Part shown: in pieces, positions 1 to 8,300 of the stretch
Layout: each line of letters starts with the position of its first letter
How positions within the stretch are numbered: the first letter of the stretch is position 1
Assembly (NCBI RefSeq): GCF_011758565.1
Contig: NZ_JAAMOX010000002.1
Coordinates: 682,001 to 746,000 of the forward strand
DNA: 64,000 bases
Direction: 5' to 3'
Source: Lysinibacter cavernae
GTDB lineage: Bacteria; Actinomycetota; Actinomycetes; Actinomycetales; Microbacteriaceae
Notes under the pieces: model-generated
The model's input: the letters and a program-made list of their open reading frames with translations, nothing else
Database searches by the model: none
Told to the model about the DNA's origin: nothing
Made by a program: the position numbers and the translations under genes

Positions 1-1
1 A

Positions 2-670
2 ACCTTCGAACCAAAGTCGAAGCGCATGGAAAAGCGCAAAACTAATGCGCAGCGCGGCATCGCACAGCGCACGGCCGACCTCGCCTTTATCGAAAAAGAG
101 GGACTCACGAAGCGCGGCAGCATCATCATCTCCTGGGCAGGGATGCGCGGCGTGGTCACACTTGCGGCCGCCCAGTCGCTGCCCGCCGAGACCCCCTATC
201 GCGCCTTCCTCATCGTTGTCGCGTTTACCGTCGCCGTCATCACCCTTGTTGGTCTTGGTGGATCACTTCCCTGGGTCATCCGCAAAACCAAAATCAAGGG
301 TGACGACATGGACGAGCACCGCATCGAACTCATGAACCTGCTCGCCCAGGCCAATGAAGCGGCCCTCGCTGTCCTCGACGACCCAGAGCAGCTTGTCATC
401 GACGGCGTCCCCGTTGACCCTGCCAACATCGAGCGGCTTCGTAAGCAGTACCAGAAGCGCAGCTTCAACCCTGACGCGGTTGTAGACCAAAAGCGCATGG
501 ATGCAAGGGAGCAGTCAATGCTCCTCCAGCGGCGCATGCTGCAGGCCGCGCGAGACGCGCTACTCGACGCTCGCGCTATCGGGTCGTACAGCTCGCATGC
601 CATCAACCAGGCACAGGGCGTGTTCGACATGGACGAGTACCGCCTCGACACGATGAGCAAACCGGACTAG
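2..670 (+). CDS. Na+/H+ antiporter (CPA1/NhaP type), C-terminal part
   Basis: The reading frame is open from the left edge, so the gene starts outside the window and only its last 222 codons are seen. The motif SWAGMRGVVTLAAAQSLP followed by a hydrophobic helix (FLIVVAFTVAVITLVGL) is characteristic of the last transmembrane part of CPA1 sodium/proton exchangers. After it comes a charged cytoplasmic tail of about 125 residues, rich in Arg, Asp and Gln, as in other actinobacterial members. Expected role: exchange of Na+ (or K+) for protons across the plasma membrane in pH and salt homeostasis. Ion preference cannot be read from this fragment. The first internal ATG at 26 is not a credible start because it lies in the middle of the conserved core. 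Confidence 0.85.
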   Translation, partial: TFEPKSKRMEKRKTNAQRGIAQRTADLAFIEKEGLTKRGSIIISWAGMRGVVTLAAAQSLPAETPYRAFLIVVAFTVAVITLVGLGGSLPWVIRKTKIKGDDMDEHRIELMNLLAQANEAALAVLDDPEQLVIDGVPVDPANIERLRKQYQKRSFNPDAVVDQKRMDAREQSMLLQRRMLQAARDALLDARAIGSYSSHAINQAQGVFDMDEYRLDTMSKPD

Positions 671-700
671 CCCGGCCTGCCCGGCCTGCCCCGCCCATCC

Positions 701-781
701 GCGAGTGCCGCGAGTGCCGCGAGTGCCGCGAGTGCCGCGAGTGCCGCGAGTGCCGCGAGTGCCGCGAGTGCCGCGAGTGCC
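701..781. repeat. 9-bp tandem repeat, nine perfect copies
   Basis: The unit GCGAGTGCC is repeated nine times without a mismatch. The array begins 30 bases after the antiporter stop codon. The last copy doubles as the outer end of the left arm of the inverted repeat that follows. The region is non-coding; a minus-strand frame through it would read only a monotonous Gly-Thr-Arg tract. Confidence 0.9.
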
Positions 782-830
782 CGCAAATCGCCCTAAAAGC
801 GCAGCTTTGGGTCGATTTGCGGGCACTCGC
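773..830. terminator. Nested palindrome between convergent genes
   Basis: Two perfect 18-base arms (773-790 and 813-830; arm GCGAGTGCCCGCAAATCG) enclose a smaller hairpin (AAAGC-GCA-GCTTT flanked by CCC/GGG). It lies between the antiporter and the leftward endonuclease-like gene, so a bidirectional terminator is likely. There is no clean T run, and the same architecture recurs at 21396-21448 and 44714-44761, so it may instead be a dispersed repeat element. Confidence 0.6.
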
Positions 831-864
831 TAGGTTTACCGGCGTGAGATGACTTGAGTCAGCG

Positions 865-1827
865 TCAATCCGTGCGGAAAACCGTCAAGATAGCGTGGTG
901 GTCACTCTTCCCCGCTGGCAATACCCGGTTCTCGACGGGTGTCAGGCCGCGCTCAAAAATATGGTCAATGCGAGCAAACGGCATATTTGCCGGCCAGGTA
1001 AATCCCCACGACGGCGTTGACTGATTGGGTTCACTCACGGTCTTAAGCAACGGCTTGAGCGCGGGATCAAAAATAGTGGCGTTAAAATCCCCAAGCACAA
1101 TGACTTTCTCGCTCAGGTCTTGCGGGACAAGTTCTCCGAGGTTGCGCAGCATCGTGTCGCGATTTTCCTGGTCGCCTGGTCGAAAGGATGCCGCATGAAT
1201 GACGTAGACGCTCAGGAGGCCTGTTGGCGTCATCACGTCGGCGGAAAGCGCCCTCCTCCAGCCGAGGCCCAATTCGAGCGGCTTCTCCTTCTCGATGGGA
1301 TAGATACTCCAGAGGCCAACCGTGCCAACCGTATACGAATACGGGTGTGACTCGGCAAGCTCGATCGCGGCGGCTCCCCTATCGTCACCATCAAGCTCCA
1401 CAAGCGCAATGATGTCTGCACCCTCCGCAGCAAGCGTGCGTGCCGATTCTGCGGCGGTGTTGGCGGATTCCTCGACATTCTGCGACGCGACCGTGAGGAG
1501 GCTCTCAGCCGGCACGTTCGCGGCAGAACCGCTCAGCGGCACCAGCACGGGAGCAACAACGATCAGCCAGACCAAGGTAGGCACAATGACGACAAGCCAG
1601 GCCCTCGGGCGCCGAGTAAGAAGCGCGCAAAGGACAAGCGCCGGCAGAAACCAGCCGAGCCAAGGCAACACTGTCGCAACGAGCGTGCCCACAGAACCAG
1701 GCAGCACCGAATGCAGCGCAATAATCAGCGTTAAAGCAAGGGAAAGGACGGCAATAATCCGCGCTCCGCGTGTGCGCCGACGAAGAGACTCCGCCCCAGA
1801 AGATGGGATGGCAGGAGAAACGGACAC
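865..1827 (-). CDS. Membrane-anchored endonuclease/exonuclease/phosphatase-family protein
   Basis: This 320-residue protein begins with GTG. Three hydrophobic segments within residues 20-100 are followed by an EEP (DNase I/synaptojanin-like) domain. Visible family landmarks are SQNVEE near the domain start, a Glu-containing strand (ALVELDGDD), VIVLGDFNAT (the metal/phosphate-binding GDFN motif) and the C-terminal SDHHAIL motif with the catalytic Asp-His. The domain probably faces outward and hydrolyses a phosphodiester or phosphomonoester. Nucleic acid, phospholipid or another substrate cannot be distinguished. It is read toward the palindrome at 773-830 and follows dnaB after an 85-base gap, so the two could be co-transcribed. 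Confidence 0.8.
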   Translation of the reverse strand: MSVSPAIPSSGAESLRRRTRGARIIAVLSLALTLIIALHSVLPGSVGTLVATVLPWLGWFLPALVLCALLTRRPRAWLVVIVPTLVWLIVVAPVLVPLSGSAANVPAESLLTVASQNVEESANTAAESARTLAAEGADIIALVELDGDDRGAAAIELAESHPYSYTVGTVGLWSIYPIEKEKPLELGLGWRRALSADVMTPTGLLSVYVIHAASFRPGDQENRDTMLRNLGELVPQDLSEKVIVLGDFNATIFDPALKPLLKTVSEPNQSTPSWGFTWPANMPFARIDHIFERGLTPVENRVLPAGKSDHHAILTVFRTD

Positions 1828-1912
1828 TCAGGCGATATTACAGATCCACCATGAGGATTCGCCCAACGGCATCCCCAGCTCGGCAAGATTGTCGCCGGAT
1901 AGCTCGACGAGG

Positions 1913-3286
1913 CTAGGCGCCGGGCGCCATGTCGATAAAGCGCGAGAAGTGACCCTGGAACGCTACCGTGACCGTTCCCGTTGGTCCGTTACGGTGCTTT
2001 GCCACGATGAAGTCTGCCTCGCCCGCCCGCGGGTTCTCTTTTTCGTAGGCGCTCTCGCGGTGCAGAAGCACAACCATATCGGCATCCTGCTCAAGTGATC
2101 CGGACTCACGGAGGTCGGAGATCGCCGGCATCTTGTCGGCACGCTGCTCTGGCCCACGGTTCAGCTGCGAAAGCGCAATAACCGGTACCTGGATCTCTTT
2201 GGCAAGGAGCTTGAGGGCACGCGAGAACTCACTCACCTCTTGCTGACGGCTCTCGACGCGCTTACCACTTGTCATGAGCTGCAGGTAGTCGATAACAACC
2301 ATCTTGAGGTCGTTCTTCTGCTTGAGCCGCCGACACTTTGCCCGGATTTCGACCAGGGTCATGTTTGGGCTGTCGTCGATGTAGAAGGGCGCGTCGTTGA
2401 CGCGGGCCGTTGTGGAGGCGATGCGGGTCCAGTCGCGCGGTTCGAGTTTTCCTTTTCGCATGGCCTGCAGCGGGATTGCTGCCTCTGCCGAAAGGAGTCG
2501 CATGGCGATCTCGGCGCGGCCCATTTCGAGCGAGAAGAACACGGTTGACTGCCCTGCACCAACCGCGGCAGCGCGGCAGATGTCGAGCGCGAGCGTTGAC
2601 TTACCAAGGGCGGGTCGCGCGGCGATAATGATGAGCTGGCCGGGGTGAAGCCCGTTGGTCATTTCATCGAGTTCGCGGAATCCCGTTGGCACACCGGTCA
2701 TGCCGGAGCCTGCGCCCTCGGCCGCCTCAATTTCTTGCACGGCCGCATCAACGGCGATGTTCAGCGCAACATAGTCTTCAGATGTTTTTCCACCGGCCAC
2801 AGCATAAATCTCGGCCTGTGCGTTGTTCACAAGGTCGGTCGCCTCACCCTCACCGGCGTAACCCATCTGTACGATGCGGGTTCCGGCTTCGACCAGGCGG
2901 CGAAGGAGAGCCCGCTCGCCAACGATTTCGGCGTAGTAGCCAGCATTGGCAGCAGTCGGCACAAGGCTCGTGAGCGTGTGGAGGTATTCTGCCCCACCGG
3001 CGCGCTGCAAGTTGCCGGACTTGGTCAGCTCGTCAGTGACGGCAATGACATCGGTTGGCTCGCCGTGCGAATACAGCGAGAGCACGGCATCAAAAATAAC
3101 TTCGTGCTTTGGCACGTAGAAGTCGGTTCCTTTGATGGCGTCAGTGACGTCAGCGACCGCGTCTTTACTGAGGAGCATGCCACCGAGGGCGCTTTGTTCG
3201 GCAAGAAGGTCGTGCGGCGGAGTGCGTTCAGAGCCGTAGCCCTCGTGAACGGGCTCGTCGGGGATGCCCAAATGAGCGATCGACAT
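1913..3286 (-). CDS. dnaB: Replicative DNA helicase DnaB
   Basis: 457 residues, the normal length for an intein-free DnaB. The N-terminal primase-interacting domain (PPHDLLAEQSALGGMLL...) occupies about residues 22-125. The RecA-like helicase domain follows, with Walker A AARPALGKST near residues 222-231, Walker B MVVIDYLQLM, and the conserved ALSQLNR and DLRESGSLEQDADM segments. DnaB is the hexameric helicase that unwinds DNA ahead of the fork. The Walker A reads PALGKS where many DnaBs have PSMGKT, a conservative change. The 600-base upstream gap holds DnaA-box-like sequences (see 3600). In this order dnaB lies upstream of the rpsF-rplI operon region, as is common in Actinobacteria. Confidence 0.97.
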   Translation of the reverse strand: MSIAHLGIPDEPVHEGYGSERTPPHDLLAEQSALGGMLLSKDAVADVTDAIKGTDFYVPKHEVIFDAVLSLYSHGEPTDVIAVTDELTKSGNLQRAGGAEYLHTLTSLVPTAANAGYYAEIVGERALLRRLVEAGTRIVQMGYAGEGEATDLVNNAQAEIYAVAGGKTSEDYVALNIAVDAAVQEIEAAEGAGSGMTGVPTGFRELDEMTNGLHPGQLIIIAARPALGKSTLALDICRAAAVGAGQSTVFFSLEMGRAEIAMRLLSAEAAIPLQAMRKGKLEPRDWTRIASTTARVNDAPFYIDDSPNMTLVEIRAKCRRLKQKNDLKMVVIDYLQLMTSGKRVESRQQEVSEFSRALKLLAKEIQVPVIALSQLNRGPEQRADKMPAISDLRESGSLEQDADMVVLLHRESAYEKENPRAGEADFIVAKHRNGPTGTVTVAFQGHFSRFIDMAPGA

Positions 3287-3837
3287 CTCAAACTCCTTTT
3301 ACGTCTTGCCAATGGTGCGGCGCCCACGGACCCCTCGTGACAGCGGCCCTGGCTGGGCCCGTAACGGAACGCGGACAACCTACTGAGCTTAGTTGGCTGG
3401 CCTGGGCATCACGTGGATGCTGTTAGGTCTACCAGGCGGGTCCGACATCCGAAGCGCAGCACCACAGCGATGACACAATCTCGTGCTGTTGGTGGTGCTC
3501 CCGAGAGTCTCGCGTACCGGATACCGGGGGCAAATCTGGCCCGTTGCTCAGCTAGTCTCCTTCACCCTAGGAAAGACTCGCTCACATTCCAAATTCACCT
3601 GTGGATAACTCTGTGGACAGATCGGGAGAAACGCCGGAAACTATGTGTACTATCTGTGGGAAACCCTGTGGAATGAAGGTTAAGTTTCTGCTCAATAATG
3701 TATTTGACCAGGCATTTTAGTTTCCCCACCCTGTGCAATTGAGTTTCTTTATAGTTCTTGTTGAGGGTTGGGGGTAACTCTGGGGAGAGCGCGACTCCCC
3801 GCATCCACGTCAGCCCCGAAAAGTCGGGAATTTTGGG
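3287..3837. promoter_or_regulatory. Long dnaB-rplI intergenic region with a DnaA-box-like cluster
   Basis: About 600 bases without a credible gene. Between 3598 and 3676 four short DnaA-box-like words lie in the same orientation: TGTGGATAA at 3600 (a perfect consensus box in reverse), then TGTGGACAG, TGTGGGAAA and TGTGGAATG. The spacing of tens of bases resembles oriC. The cluster lies about 310 bases upstream of dnaB, so DnaA control of dnaB or DnaA titration is possible. Two short open frames in the gap have no recognisable features. Confidence 0.5.
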
Positions 3838-3881
3838 CACAAAAAAGCGGATGCCGGGAGCCAAAAGGCACCCGGCATCCG
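3838..3881 (-). terminator. Rho-independent terminator of the rpsF-rplI operon
   Basis: Perfect 11-base arms CGGATGCCGGG / CCCGGCATCCG (3848-3881) are followed on the minus strand by a run of T (A's at 3841-3846 on the plus strand). It lies just after the rplI stop codon. Confidence 0.9.
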
Positions 3882-3895
3882 TCAGTAGAGAAGAA

Positions 3896-4351
3896 CTACT
3901 TCTTCTGAGCTACAACCTGCAGCGTGATCACTGCGTTGAGGTCATCGCGCAGGCGAACATTCGCCGTGTAATCTCCAACAACCTTGATGGCCGTTGGGAT
4001 TTCAATCTTGCGCTTGTCGAGCTCGGCAATGCCAGCAGCCTTGACTGCGTCAGCAACATCGCCGGTCTTGACCGAACCGAAGAGGCGTCCACCGGTACCG
4101 GTCTTCACTGCGAGGCGCACCTTGGTGGCCTCGAGCTTCGACTTGATGTCCTGTGCTTCCTCGATGGTTGCGAGTTCGCGGGCGGCGCGTGCCGCACGGA
4201 TCTGCTCAACCTGCTTCTCTCCGCCACGGCTCCACGCAACAGCGAAGCCCTGGGGCAGAAGGTAGTTACGTGCGTAACCGTTCTTTACCTCGATGACGTC
4301 TCCGGCACTGCCAAGACCCGCCACCTCGTTCGTCAGAATAATCTTCGACAT
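3896..4351 (-). CDS. rplI: 50S ribosomal protein L9
   Basis: 151 residues, standard length for bacterial L9. The N-terminal RNA-binding domain shows the family signature ([19 protein letters not shown], then PQG). It is followed by the long charged connecting helix and a C-terminal domain ending VVAQKK. L9 binds domain V of 23S rRNA near the L1 stalk. It is the last gene of rpsF-ssb-rpsR-rplI, 11 bases after rpsR, and is closed by a strong terminator. Confidence 0.97.
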   Translation of the reverse strand: MSKIILTNEVAGLGSAGDVIEVKNGYARNYLLPQGFAVAWSRGGEKQVEQIRAARAARELATIEEAQDIKSKLEATKVRLAVKTGTGGRLFGSVKTGDVADAVKAAGIAELDKRKIEIPTAIKVVGDYTANVRLRDDLNAVITLQVVAQKK

Positions 4352-4362
4352 GTGACTATCTC

Positions 4363-4629
4363 CTAACGGCCAGAACCGGCGTAGGGAAGAAGCGCCATCT
4401 CGCGGGCGTTTTTAACGGCCTTTGCGATGAGACGCTGCTCCTGAACAGAAACGCCCGTAATGCGACGCGCACGGATCTTGCCGCGCTCAGAAACAAACTT
4501 ACGAAGTGTTGCGACATCTTTGTAATCGATGACACCAACGGTGATGGACTTTGCGGGAGCGAGGGTTTTTGCACCCTTGCCGCTGCGGCCGCCCTGCTTG
4601 CGGCTTCCGCCGCTCGACTTTCCAGCCAT
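4363..4629 (-). CDS. rpsR: 30S ribosomal protein S18
   Basis: 88 residues. The core [26 protein letters not shown] is the S18 signature; S18 pairs with S6 on the platform of the small subunit. The N-terminus is Gly/Ser/Lys-rich and contains no cysteine, so this is a non-zinc-binding (C-minus) S18. Its position between ssb and rplI is canonical. Confidence 0.96.
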   Translation of the reverse strand: MAGKSSGGSRKQGGRSGKGAKTLAPAKSITVGVIDYKDVATLRKFVSERGKIRARRITGVSVQEQRLIAKAVKNAREMALLPYAGSGR

Positions 4630-4693
4630 GGTTACCTTACTTTCCTAATAATTCTGTGGAGCTGAGCATTCGCTCTGCGAAACACGATGTGAC

Positions 4694-5206
4694 TTAGAAC
4701 GGTGCGTCTGCGCCGTCGAAGCTTGCACCTGGGTTTGCCCAGCCATCGTTAGACGCCGGAGCTGCAGCCCAAGGCTCGCTCGGTGCTGACTGCCCCTGGG
4801 ATGCCGGTGCGCCGGCACCGGGGCCAACTGCACCTCCGCGGGACTGTGCACGGGTGATCTGCGCGGTTGCATAGCGGAGGCTCGGGCCGATTTCGTCGAC
4901 GTCGATCTCCATGCTGGTGCGCTTTTCGCCCTCTTTGGTTTCGTAGGAGCGCTGCTTCAAGCGACCCGTGGCGATGACGCGCGAACCCTTCGTGAGCGAA
5001 CTCGCGACGTGTTCGGCAAACTCTCGCCATACGCTTGCGCGCAGGAAGAGAGCTTCGCCATCTTTCCACTCGTTCGACTGGCGATCAAAGGTTCGCGGCG
5101 TCGAAGCGATAGTAAATGAAGCCAGGGCAACGCCACTCTGAGTGAAGCGCAGCTCTGGGTCAGCGGTGAGGTTACCCACCACGGTGATGACGGTTTCGCC
5201 TGCCAT
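4694..5206 (-). CDS. ssb: Single-stranded DNA-binding protein
   Basis: 170 residues starting at the ATG at 5206 ([13 protein letters not shown]). A frame extension to 5305 would overlap most of the rpsF tail and adds no conserved sequence, so it was rejected. The OB fold covers about residues 1-110. A Gly/Pro/Ala-rich linker follows, and the tail ends FDGADAPF, which resembles the acidic DDxPF tip used to recruit replication and repair proteins. The gene begins 4 bases after rpsF, consistent with translational coupling. Confidence 0.96.
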   Translation of the reverse strand: MAGETVITVVGNLTADPELRFTQSGVALASFTIASTPRTFDRQSNEWKDGEALFLRASVWREFAEHVASSLTKGSRVIATGRLKQRSYETKEGEKRTSMEIDVDEIGPSLRYATAQITRAQSRGGAVGPGAGAPASQGQSAPSEPWAAAPASNDGWANPGASFDGADAPF

Positions 5207-5210
5207 GGAT

Positions 5211-5597
5211 CTAGGCGTCCTGCTTCGGAGCAGCCTTTGGAGTGGCCTTTGCGGCACGGGCAGCCTTGGCTGCGTCGCGCTCTGCCTGCTCAGCACGCTG
5301 AGCAATGCCCTCGTCGGCGCGCAGGACCTTTGTGCGAATAACAGCTTCGCTCAGGCCAAGCTGACGGTCGAGTTCATCGGTGGCCTCTGAGGTCGCAGTG
5401 AAGTCGACGACGGCGTAGATGCCTTCAGACTTCTTGTTGATCTCGTAGGCGAGACGGCGCTTGCCCCAGATGTCGACCTTGTCAACGCTTCCACCACTGT
5501 TGGTGATGACGGCGAGGAACTTGTCCAGGCTGGGTGCCACGGTACGCTCGTCCAGTTCTGGATCGAGGATGACCATGAGTTCGTATTGATGCGTCAC
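5211..5597 (-). CDS. rpsF: 30S ribosomal protein S6
   Basis: 128 residues with a GTG start preceded at good distance by a strong ribosome-binding site (AAGGAGGTGG, complement of 5602-5611). The S6 fold is clear ([13 protein letters not shown] near the N-terminus, then [25 protein letters not shown]). The Ala/Lys-rich C-terminal extension after residue 100 is common in Actinobacteria. S6 binds S18 on the small-subunit platform. It is the first gene of the operon. Confidence 0.96.
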   Translation of the reverse strand: MTHQYELMVILDPELDERTVAPSLDKFLAVITNSGGSVDKVDIWGKRRLAYEINKKSEGIYAVVDFTATSEATDELDRQLGLSEAVIRTKVLRADEGIAQRAEQAERDAAKAARAAKATPKAAPKQDA

Positions 5598-5869
5598 TAA
5601 CCCACCTCCTTCGGACTTAACGGTTACAGACGGTCTGTAACAGGAGGGTAAATAGCATCGTCGTTTGCTTCAGATAAAGCGAACAACCTTGTTATCGTAG
5701 CGTACTTTCGCAACTCCTGCGGAGTTTCTCGCGGATTCTCCCGGTCTGAGTGTGCAGATTGGTCGCAGATCCACGTTTGGGGCGGTGGTTGGGTGGATGA
5801 TGTGACCAATGTGTTAACGCCGTACGACGGGTGAGGGGGTGGTGACGCACTCGTTGCTGGCCGTCAAGC

Positions 5870-6078
5870 CGAAAACGAAGTGCAGAGGGACGAGCGCGGA
5901 GGGACGAGAGTAAAGAGATACGAGTAGTTAACTAGCCCAGGGCCGAAGGAGCGAGGGCCGAAGGAGCGAGACGAAGAGTGAGCGACACTGGCTGAGAGCA
6001 ACAGAAGAAGGATGAGCGCTAGAAGCTGAACGTGACAGACGGCTGAATGAGAGACACAAGCGGAAGTCTGAGCGCGAA
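5870..6078. repeat. Purine-rich, internally repeated tract upstream of the sensor kinase
   Basis: The plus strand is strikingly rich in A and G. It contains a perfect 15-base tandem duplication (GGGCCGAAGGAGCGA at 5940-5954 and 5955-5969) and shorter repeats of AGGGACGAG near 5887-5905. The rest of the 5598-6186 gap holds the rpsF ribosome-binding site and presumably its promoter. No gene is supported; the short minus-strand frame here is low-complexity Ser/Cys. Confidence 0.6.
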
Positions 6079-6150
6079 GAACAAGAACAAGAACAAGAAC
6101 AAGAACAAGAACAAGAACAAGAACAAGAACAAGAACAAGAACAAGAACAA
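6079..6150. repeat. Hexanucleotide repeat (GAACAA) x 12
   Basis: Twelve perfect copies of GAACAA end 36 bases before the start codon of the histidine kinase gene. The position fits a promoter/5'-leader location. Such tracts are prone to slipped-strand changes in copy number, which would alter spacing upstream of the kinase rather than the reading frame. Confidence 0.93.
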
Positions 6151-6186
6151 GATAGCTCCACAGAGTGATGTGGGCGTCAGTGGCAT

Positions 6187-7416
6187 ATGGAACAGTTGTG
6201 GCTAATGAGAAACCTCAAGTTCACCGACCCGATCACCGGCCGCCCGAGCTTGCTGCTGTGGATTCTGCTCAGCGCACTCGCGGTTGCTCTGTGCGCCGTC
6301 AGCGTGCCAGTGCACACCGTGCTGTATGGCATCCCACTTGCCATCGCGTTTGGCGTTGGGATCGTGCAGATGGGGTCCATTCCGCTCGCAATCATCCGCC
6401 CACGCCTGGCGATTGTACTGACCCTTGTTTCGACGCTTGTTCTGCCGGAGCTGAGCCGCTCCTCTGTTGATGCTCCTTGGCCGTGGTCTGTCTCCTCCAT
6501 GTTGTCGACTATTGCGGTTATCTCGGTGCTGGCGTTCACCTCGCGGTGGACGTACCCGCTGTTGACTTGGCTCTTGAGCGTCGCGGTATCCATCGTGGCG
6601 ATCGCCACCTCGCCAACCCGATACGACTCGCTCGACCCATCCGTGACCAACAGCATCGTGTACATCGCGATCTCCGGTGGTGCCCTCGCGGTGGCACTAC
6701 TGCTCGCCCAGCGTCGCGGGATTCGCGCGCAACTGGTGCAGGAACGTCAGATCACCGCGACCGAGCAGGCCAAGCGCGAACTGGTTGAGGAGCGCAGCCG
6801 CATTGCGCGCGAATTGCACGACGTGGTTGCCCACGGCATGTCAGTGATTCAGGTGCAAGCGACCTCGGCTAAGTATCGGCTCCCAGACATGAGCGATGAG
6901 GTTGCCGCCGAGTTTGACGATATCGGGGCCACCGCACGAGGTGCCCTCACCGAGATGCGGCAGCTGCTCGGGGTGCTGCGGGGAGCCGCCACCTCAGACT
7001 CGGCCGAAGCCGCCGAGCTCGGCCCCCAACCAACGCTGTTTGAGATTCCGGCTCTCGTCGAAACGAGTCGACGTGCCGGCGTTCCGGTATCGCTCGTGTG
7101 GCAGGTTGCTGGCGATGCTGCCCCGCCAGCATCCGTCGCCCTCACCGCGTATCGCATCGTGCAAGAATCGCTCAGCAATGTGGTCCGTCACGCCCCTGGA
7201 GCGGACACGACGGTGACCGTCGAGCAGGGCAAAGTGGCAGTTATGGTCACGGTCGAAAATAGGGCATCACAATCAGGTCCCGTCACCGACGATCGTGGCG
7301 GGCACGGCCTCATGGGTATGCGGGAGCGAGTACAACTCGTCGGCGGTCGCCTCGAACACGGTGTAACCAGCGAAGGCGGCTATCGTGTAGCTGCATCGCT
7401 TCCCATTACCTCCTAG
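6187..7416 (+). CDS. Two-component sensor histidine kinase (NarL/DesK type)
   Basis: 409 residues. Residues 20-175 hold about five hydrophobic segments with almost no extracellular loops, so the sensor is probably intramembrane. A HisKA_3 dimerisation domain follows, with ERSRIARELHDVVAH and His211 as the predicted phosphorylation site. The HATPase domain covers about residues 300-409, with a G-box at GHGLMGMRERV. The response regulator begins 8 bases after the stop. No good ribosome-binding site precedes the ATG at 6187, and an ATG at 6205 is a possible alternative. The 12-copy GAACAA repeat lies directly upstream. The stimulus is unknown; the next gene, a membrane acyltransferase, is a plausible target. 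Confidence 0.88.
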   Translation: MEQLWLMRNLKFTDPITGRPSLLLWILLSALAVALCAVSVPVHTVLYGIPLAIAFGVGIVQMGSIPLAIIRPRLAIVLTLVSTLVLPELSRSSVDAPWPWSVSSMLSTIAVISVLAFTSRWTYPLLTWLLSVAVSIVAIATSPTRYDSLDPSVTNSIVYIAISGGALAVALLLAQRRGIRAQLVQERQITATEQAKRELVEERSRIARELHDVVAHGMSVIQVQATSAKYRLPDMSDEVAAEFDDIGATARGALTEMRQLLGVLRGAATSDSAEAAELGPQPTLFEIPALVETSRRAGVPVSLVWQVAGDAAPPASVALTAYRIVQESLSNVVRHAPGADTTVTVEQGKVAVMVTVENRASQSGPVTDDRGGHGLMGMRERVQLVGGRLEHGVTSEGGYRVAASLPITS

Positions 7417-7424
7417 GAATTCCT

Positions 7425-8102
7425 GTGAACACAACCGTAGTTATTGCCGACGACCAGCTCATGGTTCGGGCTGGGTTTGCCGCGATCCTTGGCGCCCAAC
7501 CAGACATCGACGTTGTTGGCCAGGCGAGCGATGGCGTTGAGGCTGTTTCGCTCGCCCGTTCGCTGAAACCGGACGTGGTGCTCATGGATGTCCGCATGCC
7601 GAACATGAACGGCATCGATGCCACCCGCGAACTCACGCAGCCAACGTACGGTAGCCACCACATCCCAAAGGTGTTGGTGCTCACCACGTTTGATATCGAC
7701 GAATACGTCAACGACGCGCTCAGGGCTGGTGCAAGCGGGTTCCTCCTCAAGGATGCACTGCCGGAAGACCTCATTCAGGCCGTACGCATCGTGGCCGCGG
7801 GCGATGCCCTCATCGCCCCGAAAGTAATGAAACGCCTCATCGAGCAGTTCACGCAGCAGCCAGCGGTAGCCGGCCAGGCTTCACGGGCCGTTGAACTCAA
7901 CGGTCTCACCGACCGCGAGCGCGAGGTGCTTGTGCTCATTGGGCGGGGCCTTTCGAACCACGAGATTGCCGCGCAGCTGTTTGTGGCAGAGCAGACGGTC
8001 AAGACGCACGTCAGCAAGATCTTCATGAAGCTCGGGCTGCGCGACCGGGTGCAGGCGGTTGTACTTGCGTATGACACGGGTCTTGTCGAACCCTCACGAT
8101 AG
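7425..8102 (+). CDS. LuxR-family response regulator
   Basis: 225 residues. The receiver domain (about 1-125) has the acidic pair at residues 9-10 and the phospho-acceptor Asp55 in PDVVLMDVRMPN. The C-terminal LuxR helix-turn-helix spans about residues 160-215 (LTDREREVLVLIGRGLSNHEIA, then VKTHVSKIFMKLG). It is the partner of the kinase just upstream. The near-perfect palindrome at 8188-8212, between this gene and the acyltransferase, is a candidate operator, but this is inferred from position alone. Confidence 0.92.
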   Translation: MNTTVVIADDQLMVRAGFAAILGAQPDIDVVGQASDGVEAVSLARSLKPDVVLMDVRMPNMNGIDATRELTQPTYGSHHIPKVLVLTTFDIDEYVNDALRAGASGFLLKDALPEDLIQAVRIVAAGDALIAPKVMKRLIEQFTQQPAVAGQASRAVELNGLTDREREVLVLIGRGLSNHEIAAQLFVAEQTVKTHVSKIFMKLGLRDRVQAVVLAYDTGLVEPSR

Positions 8103-8187
8103 GGCCATTCGCGCGCGCTTCGGGTCATGTTTTGGATTGCGCTCCCGAGCAACCACAGCTGTACCGAATAGCGGCCACGAGGACCGA

Positions 8188-8212
8188 GCACCCCTACCAC
8201 GGTAGGGGGTGC
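8188..8212. promoter_or_regulatory. Near-perfect palindrome upstream of the acyltransferase gene
   Basis: GCACCCCTACC-AC-GGTAGGGGGTGC, two arms differing by a single extra G. It lies 86 bases downstream of the response regulator and 89 bases upstream of the acyltransferase start. It could be a dimeric regulator's operator or a small terminator; no T run follows. Confidence 0.5.
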
Positions 8213-8300
8213 AAATCGCTCCCCCGTGTGATGCCACGGCAGGCACCAGGTTCTTAGTCTCTTCGTGTGATGGACGCCCCATCGCACAAAGGAGAAGATC

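Noticed and set aside
701-781. CRISPR array
   Set aside because: Repeat units of 6 or 9 bases without spacers (here and at 6079) are microsatellites, and no cas gene is present.
560-826. Minus-strand frame with Gly-Thr-Arg repeats
   Set aside because: Antisense reading of the 9-base repeat array, overlapping the antiporter end.
1322-2098. 258-codon plus-strand frame
   Set aside because: Antisense to the endonuclease-like gene and dnaB, both of which have clear family motifs.
3595-3864. 89-codon minus-strand frame in the dnaB-rplI gap
   Set aside because: It runs through DnaA-box-like DNA and the rplI terminator side; no ribosome-binding site or recognisable domain.
5928-6161. Minus-strand frame with Cys-Ser repeat
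   Set aside because: It is only the antisense reading of the GAACAA array and the purine-rich tract; there is no ribosome-binding site and no conserved part.
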